Origin: Salinarimonas soli
Lineage (GTDB): Bacteria > Pseudomonadota > Alphaproteobacteria > Rhizobiales > Beijerinckiaceae
DNA length: 64,000 bases
Assembly: GCF_008386575.1 (NCBI RefSeq)
Contig: NZ_VUOA01000032.1
Span: 1 to 64,000 of the forward strand
Reading direction: 5' to 3'
Part shown: positions 53,067 through 60,668 of the stretch, in pieces
How the letters are laid out: every line of letters starts with the position of its first letter
How positions within the stretch are numbered: the first letter of the stretch is position 1
The notes under the pieces: model-generated
What the model saw: only the letters and a program-made list of their open reading frames with translations
Told to the model about the DNA's origin: nothing
Databases searched by the model: none
Program-made: the position numbers and the translations under genes

Positions 53067-53861
53067 TTAGGGAAGCGTTTTCATACCCTCGACAATCGCG
53101 CTCACCTTGAACGGAGCGGGTCGCCGGGACGCGCGCCACGCGTCGAGGAACACGCCAAAATGCGGGCGCCGCTCACGGTCGCGCTCCAGGCACGCGACAA
53201 GGCTTTCCATGCTGGCGTCATGCCCGGCCCGGTCGGTCCTCCCCGTCAGGAGCGCCCACCTCACGTAGAGCGCAAAGAGGTTGAGACAGTCGGCCTCGCA
53301 GTACGCCCGCACCGCCTCGATCTCACCGTCCTCCACCATCCGGGCCACCGACGATCCGTGCCCGCCGACCTTGCCGGGCAATCCTATGGCGTGCGCCATG
53401 TCGTCGAGGCCGAGGCGCGACGCGGCCCCGTGATCGGCGAGCTGGTCCATCAGATCGCAATGCATGTCCGCCGAGTAGCGCGAGGAGTAGTTGGTCCACT
53501 TGTCGCCCGCGGAGTACCATGCCGCCGCCGGGATCCCGTGCACCATCGCCCGAAGGCGCAGGACGGGAAGGTCGAAGCCGCGACCGTTCCAGGTCGCGAC
53601 GCGGTCGTGGCCTGGATCGAGGAACGACCAGAACGCACGCAGCAACCGCCCCTCGTCCCAATCCGCCTCGCCGCCGGATCGGCAGGCGGTCACCTCGTAA
53701 CGCTCGACCCCAGCCATCCGGAGGATGCGGGCCTCGACAAGGCTGATCGCGACGATCCGGTGCCACGCCAGCTTGGGGAATTTGTCCTCCGGCCAGTCCG
53801 GAGGCACCAGCTCGCCGTCGGGGACGGTCTCGATGTCGATGCAGAGCAGGCGGTGCGTCAT
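53067..53861 (-). CDS. DEDDy 3'-5' exonuclease (PolB-like, PF10108-type)
   Basis: A 264-residue exonuclease. Exo I is LLCIDIETVPDG (Asp9, Glu11), Exo II is TWNGRGFDLPVLRLRAM (Asp97) and Exo III is RAYCEADCLNLFALY (Tyr187, Asp191), the DEDDy arrangement of predicted 3'-5' exonucleases related to the PolB proofreading domain. The ATG at 53861 has an AGGAGGG sequence 5 bases upstream. It follows a Lon-like ATPase gene by 37 bases on the same strand. It probably degrades single-stranded DNA or RNA 3' ends within the same system. Confidence 0.85.
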   Translation of the reverse strand: MTHRLLCIDIETVPDGELVPPDWPEDKFPKLAWHRIVAISLVEARILRMAGVERYEVTACRSGGEADWDEGRLLRAFWSFLDPGHDRVATWNGRGFDLPVLRLRAMVHGIPAAAWYSAGDKWTNYSSRYSADMHCDLMDQLADHGAASRLGLDDMAHAIGLPGKVGGHGSSVARMVEDGEIEAVRAYCEADCLNLFALYVRWALLTGRTDRAGHDASMESLVACLERDRERRPHFGVFLDAWRASRRPAPFKVSAIVEGMKTLP

Positions 53862-53898
53862 TTGCCCTCCTGGGTTCATCATGCGTGATCGGGATTTT

Positions 53899-55605
53899 TC
53901 AGTGGAGCGCGGCGCCACCACGCTCGCGGACCCGGAGGATGGCCTCGACCATCCTCCGCAGCCGGCGCAACGAGCCGCCCCGCCAGCGCGCACGCAGGGC
54001 CGAGAGCTCGACCCCGTCGAGGGGCGCGTGGAAGCGGGGATCGAGCCCCTTCTCGGACGCAAGGTCCGCAAGCACCGCGGGCAGGAGGGCCTCCAGATGC
54101 TCCGGCCCGGGCTTCGGCAGGTCGACGACGACGCGGAACCGGTCCATGAGCGGGCCGGGGAGGTGGAAGGTGTGGTTCGCCGTCGCGATCACGCCCACCC
54201 AGCTCAGGTCGAGCTCGGCCTGCAGGCAAGGGTCCGGGAAACGCTTGGCGGTCTCCGGGTCGAGGAAACCCAGCAGGGCGTCCCACAGCCTTCCGTAGTC
54301 GCTGCGGGTCGGCGCCTTGTCGATCTCGTCCACGAGCACCAGCGCGTTCGCCTGCCCGAAGCGCGTCACCGCCATGAAAGGCCGCGCCGGCTCCGCGCTA
54401 TACCAACGGCGCTCCGTGCCACCGAAGGACGCCCCACCGTCGTTCGCGCCGTCCACTCTCAGCAAGCCCGCACCCAGGAGCTCGGCTAGCCGACGAGCAA
54501 ATCTGGATTTGCCGACCCCAGGGTCCCCGCGGATGAGCACGTGACCGAGCTTGAGCCAGGGGCGCGGGATCCCGGCCAGGATCGCGCCGACGGCCTCCTC
54601 CGCGTGCGGATACTCGCGAAGAAGACTCGTCCGCACCGCCGCGAGATCGCCGGTGCGGACGAGGGGCACGGCCTTTCCGACGATCCCCTTGTACGGCTTC
54701 ACCAGCTCCGCACCCCGGCCCGTGTCCGCAGCGGTGCGGCAGACCACGACGTGGCCCTCGGGGACCTTGGGGCCCTCGGTGCCGGCCCCAATCGCCTCCG
54801 CCTTGGCCCGCTCGCGTTCCTCGTGGCGCCGTTTCGCCTCGGCCGCCTTCGCTTTATCGTGTGCGATCCGACGGCGGTCGGACGCGAGCACCTGGCGCTC
54901 GATGGGCGTCAGCAGCTCCTGTCCGACGCGAAGCGCCTTGTCGGCCAGCGCCTCGGTGCCGTAGCTCGTCACTTTGCGCCCGGCGGCGATGGCCGCAAGC
55001 CCGAGGGCGAGCATGCGGCCCTGGAGCTTGAGTTCGTCGTACGCTGCCCCGCAGGCCTCTCGCCAGGCCCGGAGGGCTTCCGCTCGCGACCCCTGGGCGG
55101 CGGGGGGCTCGCCGTCAGCTTCGGGCTCCTCCGCCGGCAACCCGTCCCAGGGATCGCCGTCGTCATCGTCCGCACCGGTCGCCGCTACGAGGGCGAGCTT
55201 CTCAAGCGCGGCGCCCACCTCACCAAGGCGCTCCAGGTCCCTCCAGACCGCATGCACGACCCGCGTCGCGGCAGCCCTGTCGTCCGACGGCGTGAGGACG
55301 AGAAGGAGGGCGTCCGCGACGTCGCGCGCTGCAGGGCGGTCGGACGCCACCGCGAGCCCGTCGAGCGCCGCGACCACGCCTCCCAACGCGAGCGCCCCAT
55401 CGGCGGCCATGTCGTGGCCCCCGGCCAGAACGGTAGCGGAGAGGGCGTCCACTGCGCCGCCGAGTCCGGGATCCAGGGCTCGCGCGTCCGCGGCGAGTGC
55501 ACGCATCGCCTCGCCGCCGGCGCCCGTGTCGCCCAGGGCCGTGCGCAGGCTCCGCGGAAAATGCCTCAGCACGACCGCGCGCGCGATCCTTCGTGAGATC
55601 GTCAT
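53899..55605 (-). CDS. Lon-like AAA+ ATPase without a protease domain
   Basis: A 568-residue protein. The N-terminal 240 residues are helical with an acidic linker. A charged coiled-coil-like stretch (about 245-270) follows, then a Lon-type AAA+ module: Walker A GDPGVGKS (360-367), Walker B ALVLVDEIDK (421-430) and DALLGFLDPETAKRFPDPCL. It continues with VGVIATANHTFHLPGPLMDR, the exact style of Lon. The protein ends about 30 residues after the arginine-rich helix, with no Ser-Lys peptidase. Its start overlaps the stop of the upstream gene (ATGA), with GGAGGG ahead. Probably a remodelling ATPase. Confidence 0.8.
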   Translation of the reverse strand: MTISRRIARAVVLRHFPRSLRTALGDTGAGGEAMRALAADARALDPGLGGAVDALSATVLAGGHDMAADGALALGGVVAALDGLAVASDRPAARDVADALLLVLTPSDDRAAATRVVHAVWRDLERLGEVGAALEKLALVAATGADDDDGDPWDGLPAEEPEADGEPPAAQGSRAEALRAWREACGAAYDELKLQGRMLALGLAAIAAGRKVTSYGTEALADKALRVGQELLTPIERQVLASDRRRIAHDKAKAAEAKRRHEERERAKAEAIGAGTEGPKVPEGHVVVCRTAADTGRGAELVKPYKGIVGKAVPLVRTGDLAAVRTSLLREYPHAEEAVGAILAGIPRPWLKLGHVLIRGDPGVGKSRFARRLAELLGAGLLRVDGANDGGASFGGTERRWYSAEPARPFMAVTRFGQANALVLVDEIDKAPTRSDYGRLWDALLGFLDPETAKRFPDPCLQAELDLSWVGVIATANHTFHLPGPLMDRFRVVVDLPKPGPEHLEALLPAVLADLASEKGLDPRFHAPLDGVELSALRARWRGGSLRRLRRMVEAILRVRERGGAALH

Positions 55606-56030
55606 GCACCCTCCATCGTTGATGAGCCGCCGGAGCCGTCGCGTCTCCAGGCGATCCATTCCCCCGCGAGCTCCGCGAGCCTCGGACGAGCATGCCGGCG
55701 CGACAGGCGCGTGAGGCCGTGCGCCACGATCAGCGCGGCCGTCGCGTCGCCCCGCAGTGCCCTGAGCGCGAGCAGGGACATCGCCAGGTCCCGTCGCACA
55801 TGAGCCGTTCCCCCATGGAGCGCCTCGATGGCGAGCGCCGCGGCTGCCCCGGCGTCGCCGGCGAGGGCCTCGCCCCAGCGAGGCTCGCGTAGGATCGACA
55901 CGGCGGCCAGGGTTCTCTCCAGACCGACCACGTCGCCCTGTTCCAGTGCCGCGGGCGGCGATTTGCGCCATCCGTCGAGCGGCACGTGCGCGCGGCGCCG
56001 CGCCGACTGACGGTTGTTGCGTGCAGGCAT
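55602..56030 (-). CDS. Small helical protein coupled to the Lon-like ATPase
   Basis: A 142-residue protein. A basic N-terminus (MPARNNRQSARRRAHV) is followed by alpha-helical repeats rich in Ala and Leu (LERTLAAVSILREPRWGEAL, DLAMSLLALRALRGDATAAL), giving a HEAT-like impression. Start at 56030 has a GGGAGG sequence upstream. The stop codon overlaps the ATPase ATG, so the two are coupled and likely physically linked. No known family. Confidence 0.6.
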   Translation of the reverse strand: MPARNNRQSARRRAHVPLDGWRKSPPAALEQGDVVGLERTLAAVSILREPRWGEALAGDAGAAAALAIEALHGGTAHVRRDLAMSLLALRALRGDATAALIVAHGLTRLSRRHARPRLAELAGEWIAWRRDGSGGSSTMEGA

Positions 56031-56092
56031 GGCTCCTCCCTTCCGCGGCTCGGGGAGCCGCGGCCAGACGGTGGATCGGACAGGGTCGGGTG

Positions 56093-57157
56093 TTAGTTGG
56101 CGGTCTGCGGGGATACGCTGGCCGCGGCCGGCCGCCCAAGCCGGTACCAACGGCTGTAGGTTCTGACCCACGTGGCGCCATCGCTCGCATAGACCTCGGA
56201 GGAGTTGATCACGGCCCCGGGCCGGTAGCTGGGGTGGCCATGCACCTCACCGCTGATCGAGCGCACCGCCCGCAGGGCCGGCGACCAGTTCTCCAGGATC
56301 GGGGCCGCTGCGAGATCATCGGGCGTCGGGCGGGAATCCGCCGCAATCCCCACGAGGTCGTCCGCGAGATCGTAGAGCCTCCCCGGGGTCCAGCGGTCGT
56401 CCGCCTGTGCCGGCAGGCCCGCCTCGGCCACGTCGGACAGGGTGAGGCCCGGCGCATAGGGATCGCGGGCCACCGCGCGCAGGACGACGCCCAGGCGGTG
56501 GCAGGCCTGGTCCGCCCGCGGCAGCGGCCACCCCGTCGCGAGCGACTCAATCTCCTCGCGGGAGAGTTCGGGCAACACCACCGGGAGCACCCTTTGCGGC
56601 CAGGCCGGGCCGACCTCGTCATCGTCGGCGGCGCGCAACTCGCGCGCCAGGATCTCGGCGTCGCGCCAGCCTCCCGAGCGCCCCATACCGAGGATCCAAG
56701 GGGGAGAGGGCAGGTCCCTCCCGTTCCCGTCGACCAGGGTGGTCCGCTCGGTGGTGGTCATCAGCCCGGGATCCCGCAGCACCGCTCGGGCGAGCCGCAT
56801 GTCGAGGTTCGACGGGCCGACGGTCAGGACGGGCGTCGATATCCTCTCTCGGAGCCCATGGTCGGCCAGCAACGTGATGGGAAGGTCGAGAACGACGTTC
56901 CGGCTCTTGCCGAGCGTGGCCGAGAGGGCAAGGTCGACGTCTACGCCGGCGACGCTCGGGGCCGCCGCCGTCGCCGGGACAAAGGCGACGTGGCCGGGCA
57001 GCAGCCCGCCCAAGTCCAGCCGGGGCTCACCAGGCACGGTGACGCGGACGATAACCGATGCTCCGATCTCGGGGTCGCAAGCGGCGATGATGGCCGCCTG
57101 GGACGCGTACGAGCGCCCCCCGGCGCCTAGGAACGCGGGAGTAGGTTTCTGATCGAT
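56093..57157 (-). CDS. ParA/MinD-like protein lacking the P-loop (paralogue 2), non-standard start
   Basis: About 354 residues from the proposed start. PAFLGAGGRSYASQAAIIAA then SVIVRVTVP aligns with the N-terminus of the paralogue at 52,096; the P-loop Lys is missing. VVLDLPITLLADHG resembles the switch II region, and PPWILGMGRSGG matches PWIL in the paralogue. No ATG, GTG or TTG lies near the proper N-terminus. A GGAGG sequence 7 bases before an in-frame ATC at 57157 marks it as a possible rare start. The longer frame up to 57298 would read through a strong hairpin. First gene of the cluster. Confidence 0.5.
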   Translation of the reverse strand: MDQKPTPAFLGAGGRSYASQAAIIAACDPEIGASVIVRVTVPGEPRLDLGGLLPGHVAFVPATAAAPSVAGVDVDLALSATLGKSRNVVLDLPITLLADHGLRERISTPVLTVGPSNLDMRLARAVLRDPGLMTTTERTTLVDGNGRDLPSPPWILGMGRSGGWRDAEILARELRAADDDEVGPAWPQRVLPVVLPELSREEIESLATGWPLPRADQACHRLGVVLRAVARDPYAPGLTLSDVAEAGLPAQADDRWTPGRLYDLADDLVGIAADSRPTPDDLAAAPILENWSPALRAVRSISGEVHGHPSYRPGAVINSSEVYASDGATWVRTYSRWYRLGRPAAASVSPQTAN

Positions 57158-57181
57158 GGGATGCCTCCGGAAAATGCGACG

Positions 57182-57218
57182 GCGCAAGCCCGGCGCCGTG
57201 ACGGCGTCGGGCTTGCGC
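57182..57218. repeat. Near-perfect hairpin upstream of the ParA-like operon
   Basis: GCGCAAGCCCG and CGGGCTTGCGC flank GCGCCG-TGA-CGGCGT, giving a stem of about 17 pairs. There is no immediate T tract on either strand, so it is more likely a leader structure, transcription attenuator or binding site than a plain terminator. Confidence 0.55.
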
Positions 57219-57604
57219 AGGGTCAGAATTTGGTGAAGGCGCGTATTATACCACGCCGAGCCGCTCAGTCGCCATCGCGCGGGCCGTTGCTGGCGCACTT
57301 CGAGCTTCCATAGTTAAGCCTTAACCACAGCAGCAAGGGCAGGCTCCTGCTGGAGGAGGCCCGCGAGTGGGTGCTCGCCCTGGAGAAATTTGAAATCCAG
57401 AAAGCGAGCGGCGCATCGGTCCAAAAGGCTCAGGCGCTGGGTAGGCATGCGACGTTCGAACCGAGCCGTCCGGCAGGGCGGTAGGCAAGCGATCCGGATC
57501 CAAGTCTACCTGAACGCCGACATCGCCTTTTGGCTGAGCAGGCGCCTCGGCGTGGGTGGTTCGTGGCCGCTCCCGCGGCGCTGATCGGGCTGGTCAAACT
57601 ATTA
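57219..57604. other. Gap before the ArsR-type gene
   Basis: No supported gene. A plus-strand open stretch around 57,330-57,485 (LLLEEAREWVLALEKFEIQK) looks protein-like but has no start codon and ends quickly, so it may be the remains of a gene. A 13-base palindrome GTTAAG-C-CTTAAC lies near 57,314. Confidence 0.4.
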
Positions 57605-57620
57605 TTCCATAATTATCGAA
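57605..57620 (+). promoter_or_regulatory. Candidate ArsR operator
   Basis: TTCCATAATTATCGAA is palindromic apart from one pair, with the ATAATTAT core typical of ArsR/SmtB operators. It lies about 32 bases before the regulator start, so autoregulation is likely. Confidence 0.5.
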
Positions 57621-57651
57621 TTAAGCCTTGACTCTCCCCCGCGACGGAGTC

Positions 57652-57978
57652 ATGCATCACTCTATGAACGTCGAAGCAGTGGCGAAGCAGCTTGAGGCGC
57701 TCGGGAACGCGACCCGGTTGCAGGTCTATCGCACCCTCGTGCGGGCGGGCCAGAACGGGCTCCCGGTCAGCCGGATCCAGGAGAAGGTCGGGGTTCCCGC
57801 GTCGACGCTGTCGCATCACCTGCATCGGCTCATCGTGACGGGGCTCGTCACGCAGGAGCGTCAGGGCACCACGCTCATCTCCCGGGCCAACTACCCGGCG
57901 ATCCAAGGTCTCCTGGGCTTCCTCGCGGACGAGTGCTGCGCCGATGTCGATGCGGAGAGCGACGGTAGCGCGGCCTAA
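57652..57978 (+). CDS. ArsR-family winged-helix regulator
   Basis: A 108-residue DNA-binding protein. The pattern VEAVAKQLEALGNATRLQVY then TLVRAGQNGLPVSRIQEKVG, VPASTLSHHLHRLIVTGLVT and QERQGTTLISRANYPAI is the standard ArsR fold. The C-terminal DECCADVDAE carries a Cys pair that might sense metal or redox. The ATG at 57652 follows GACGGAG; a later ATG four codons on is also possible. A palindrome lies in its promoter. It probably regulates itself and the next small gene. Confidence 0.88.
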   Translation: MHHSMNVEAVAKQLEALGNATRLQVYRTLVRAGQNGLPVSRIQEKVGVPASTLSHHLHRLIVTGLVTQERQGTTLISRANYPAIQGLLGFLADECCADVDAESDGSAA

Positions 57979-58004
57979 GAGACGTTCGTTTGCTCTATAT
58001 TGCG

Positions 58005-58020
58005 ATGTCACTAGTGATAT
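58005..58020. promoter_or_regulatory. 16-bp palindrome before the DUF1127 gene
   Basis: ATGTCACTAGTGATAT, symmetric except for one pair, ends two bases before the ATG of the DUF1127 gene. It is positioned to block initiation there; the binding protein is unknown. Confidence 0.4.
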
Positions 58021-58022
58021 AG

Positions 58023-58253
58023 ATGACTCTGATCCCCGGCTTGACAGGTGTCATCAGAACGCTCCGAAACCGTCGCGCCGTGCAGTCCACGGTCGACCTC
58101 GACGACCGTATCCTGACCGACATCGGCCTCCGTAGCGAGGATCTCACCCCGGCGCCGCTCGCCCCGGAGGGGGGGTTCCGTGTTTCTGGCTGTATGACCC
58201 TAGCATTGCGGTCCGGACTTGCGTGCAGCTCTAGCCATGCCCGTCAAGGTTAA
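58023..58253 (+). CDS. DUF1127 (YjiS-like) small protein
   Basis: A 76-residue peptide. RRAVQSTVDLDDRILTDIGL followed by RSEDL is the DUF1127 signature (…L.dr.L.DIG..r.dl). The last 25 residues do not fit the family, which usually ends soon after the motif, so the 3' end may have been altered. DUF1127 proteins in alphaproteobacteria have been linked to RNA turnover and nutrient adaptation. No Shine-Dalgarno is visible; a palindrome overlaps the leader. Confidence 0.7.
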   Translation: MTLIPGLTGVIRTLRNRRAVQSTVDLDDRILTDIGLRSEDLTPAPLAPEGGFRVSGCMTLALRSGLACSSSHARQG

Positions 58254-58348
58254 CCCTCGGTACTGCTCACCACTGATGGAACGCCACACGGGTGATGTTA
58301 GAGTCCGGCAAACCGGATTCGATCCTCGCGAGTGAAAGCCAAGTCCGA

Positions 58349-60007
58349 ATGACGACCGTTGAGCAGGTATTGGCGCCCCAGACGTCCCTCCACCGCAATC
58401 CGTTCAGATTGATCGGGGCAACGACCCGGGACAACCGCACGCGCATTATCGAACTCGCCGACGAGGCCGGATTAATCCGTGACGCCGACGATTGCCGAGA
58501 CGCGCAGGGAGCATTGATGAGCCCACGGCGGCGTTTGACAGCTGAGATGGCATGGCTTCCTGGGGTGGCACCGAGCAAGGCCTCCCAGCTCGTTGATGAC
58601 ATTTCAACGGCTGCGGTTCGCGAGACGGCCGGCGAGCTTCCGCCATTAGCACGTGCGAATGTTCTCGCGAGTTTCATCGAGGCGTTGAGCGGCTCGATAA
58701 CTGCGGCCGAGGCTGCTACCGCAATCACCCGCCTTGCTATCGCAGTCGAGGCAATCGACCTGGAAGACGTGTTCAGGGACATCAACGAGGAACGAGCGGT
58801 CGCGGGTTTCACCCCCGAGCGTGACCTCGATGCAGTCGCGGAAGAATTCGAGGTCCGCAAGCGCGCCTACAAGTCATGCGCAACCGCGCTCCTCGAACGC
58901 TTTCCGGCACAATCTGTCGTGAAGATCGTTGACGCCGTTGCCGCGCGCAGCACGAAGGATGGCAGCAAGCCGGCTCCTGCGCTCATTCAGGATCTCGTCG
59001 AGGGTTACGAGCTCAACGCCCAGAGCTTCATCGAACGCGAGGCCGAGAACATCGAGAAACTAGCTACGCGTGCTCGCGAGCTCGGTGCGACAGGCGAGTC
59101 GGCGGTGCTGCCAGTTGTCGAGGAGATGAAGCAAGTTGCGGAGAATTACCTGTCGGTCGCGCGCCCAATTCTGATAGTTAACAAGCCCATTGGCCTGACC
59201 CATAGACCAAGTCGTGACATCGCATTCGAGATGCGGGGGTTGGCCGTCAACCTACACAACGACTACGGCTTCATCGATGCGCCTGCCCGTCTGACCACGT
59301 TCCTTAAGGAGCGGTTCGCCATCGTGGACGACATCGCTGAGAGGGTTTCCGAGGACGACGCATTCTTGAAGGATGCCGTCGAGCAGAGGCGGCAATCAGA
59401 ACTGAGCCGGCAGGAGTTCGAACGTGAGATCACCTACAGCGCCGAGGTGGGCCTCATATTCAAGGACTCAATATCGATTTCCCCGAAGGGAGTTAGTTGG
59501 AAGGGACAACATATACCCTTGGAGGAGATCACGCGCATTCGGTGGGGAGCGACCCGTCATTCTATCAACGGCATCCCGACCGGAACCGACCTCATGATCA
59601 TGGTCGGCGACGCACGGCGCACGATTAACATCTCGATGCGAAACAAGGACGTCTATGCGAACACGGTCGACAGGCTCTGGAAGGCGGCCGGCGTTCCCAT
59701 CCTCATTCAGATCGTGGCCCAATTGCGCAACGGCAACTCGATTGCGTTTGGGGATGCTATCATTCGGGACAACAGCGTCAGCCTAATTCGGCATAGAGTT
59801 TTTGGCGCCAACGAGCGTGTCGATCTGAGCTGGAGCGACGTCAACGTCTGGAGCCAGAATGGTGAGTTTGTGCTCGGCGCCCGCAATGACAAGAAGGTCT
59901 ATGTTTCCCTGTCGTACCAGAGCTATGACAACGTCCACGTCTTGGAACACCTCATCCGGATGTTCTTCAAGAAGCCAGTGGCCCGTATCTCCCAGATCCT
60001 GGACTGA
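58349..60007 (+). CDS. Protein with J-like N-terminus (no HPD) and PH-like C-terminal repeats
   Basis: A 552-residue protein. The N-terminus (HRNPFRLIGATTRDNRTRII... then SPRRRLTAEMAWLPG) follows the helix pattern of degenerate J-domain proteins but has no HPD tripeptide. The middle 200 residues are helical. The C-terminus holds two PH-like beta segments (ISISPKGVSWKGQHIPLEEI, then NGNSIAFGDAIIRDNSVSLI). It converges on a membrane protein, an AAA+ ATPase and an Hsp70 homologue, so an Hsp70 co-chaperone role is inferred. The ATG at 58349 is favoured; a GTG at 58292 is possible. Confidence 0.6.
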   Translation: MTTVEQVLAPQTSLHRNPFRLIGATTRDNRTRIIELADEAGLIRDADDCRDAQGALMSPRRRLTAEMAWLPGVAPSKASQLVDDISTAAVRETAGELPPLARANVLASFIEALSGSITAAEAATAITRLAIAVEAIDLEDVFRDINEERAVAGFTPERDLDAVAEEFEVRKRAYKSCATALLERFPAQSVVKIVDAVAARSTKDGSKPAPALIQDLVEGYELNAQSFIEREAENIEKLATRARELGATGESAVLPVVEEMKQVAENYLSVARPILIVNKPIGLTHRPSRDIAFEMRGLAVNLHNDYGFIDAPARLTTFLKERFAIVDDIAERVSEDDAFLKDAVEQRRQSELSRQEFEREITYSAEVGLIFKDSISISPKGVSWKGQHIPLEEITRIRWGATRHSINGIPTGTDLMIMVGDARRTINISMRNKDVYANTVDRLWKAAGVPILIQIVAQLRNGNSIAFGDAIIRDNSVSLIRHRVFGANERVDLSWSDVNVWSQNGEFVLGARNDKKVYVSLSYQSYDNVHVLEHLIRMFFKKPVARISQILD

Positions 60008-60655
60008 TCATCGCCAGCTCCAAACCAGGGCCCTGGCCGCGCTTTCGATGCTCGCCCGATTGGCTTCGACGGCGCTCCGCGCGGCGTCCATGTCGGATCG
60101 CCGATAGCGATAGTTGGCGCATCGTGAGTTGTAGTCGTCCACGCTGGCGTTGAAGCGTGAGACCTGCCCGGAGAACTGCGTGTTGACCACGGCTTCCATG
60201 GTCTCGATGCGTATCCGCTCCGACAGACAGTACCGGATTTCGGCTTGGGAGAGGGCGTTGCCCGTACCCACGGCCGGTTTGATCTCGTTGACCACCTGAT
60301 TTGAGGCCAAGGCCTGAGGAGGCGCTGGTCGTGAAACCGGTTGAGAGGACGGCGCCGGACGGGGTGCGGCTACGACACTTGGTTCTGGGGCACGGCTGGC
60401 GGTCTGCGAACTTTGGCTGGTGACGACCACGTATGCTCCGGCGAGCACCAAGCCGACGATGACCAGTTTGCCGAGGAGCGGTGAGTTTGGTGCCGCCGGG
60501 ACAGTGGAAACCGCTTGCGGCGCTACTTCCTGCGGTCGGACATCGGCGGGCGGCGCCTTGGGTGCTGGCGCCGGAGCCGGGGAGATCGTCGATGCCAAGG
60601 ACGCCAGACCGGCGAACCCCCTTGCTGTCCCTTCCTTGTCAGCCGTGTGCCCCAT
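60008..60655 (-). CDS. Single-pass membrane protein of the Hsp70/AAA+ cluster
   Basis: A 215-residue protein. The Pro/Ala-rich N-terminus (about 1-60) precedes one transmembrane segment (LLGKLVIVGLVLAGAYVVVT). A second Pro-rich linker leads to a C-terminal domain with SQAEIRYCLSERIRIETMEA, VSRFNASVDDYNSRCANYRY. The two Cys may pair. I recall similar C-terminal domains in other proteobacterial orphan proteins, without a name. Start at 60655 is chosen; the longer frame would overlap the ATPase gene. Confidence 0.7.
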   Translation of the reverse strand: MGHTADKEGTARGFAGLASLASTISPAPAPAPKAPPADVRPQEVAPQAVSTVPAAPNSPLLGKLVIVGLVLAGAYVVVTSQSSQTASRAPEPSVVAAPRPAPSSQPVSRPAPPQALASNQVVNEIKPAVGTGNALSQAEIRYCLSERIRIETMEAVVNTQFSGQVSRFNASVDDYNSRCANYRYRRSDMDAARSAVEANRASIESAARALVWSWR

Positions 60656-60668
60656 GGATGCAGTCCCC

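Noticed and set aside
53160-53888. Plus-strand frame over the exonuclease gene
   Set aside because: It is antisense to a protein with all DEDDy motifs intact.
57390-57584. Short plus-strand open frame in the gap before the ArsR-type gene
   Set aside because: No ribosome-binding site or family resemblance; at most the remains of a gene.
33342-58200. Phage or integrase-driven island
   Set aside because: I found no tyrosine or serine integrase, no phage structural genes and no duplicated tRNA end. The Tn7-like module is the only recombination machinery visible.
48600-58200. Inverted copy of the 18-bp repeat as the right transposon end
   Set aside because: I looked for GTCCAAyTTCsGTGAC-like sequence and saw none by eye; a computed search is needed.
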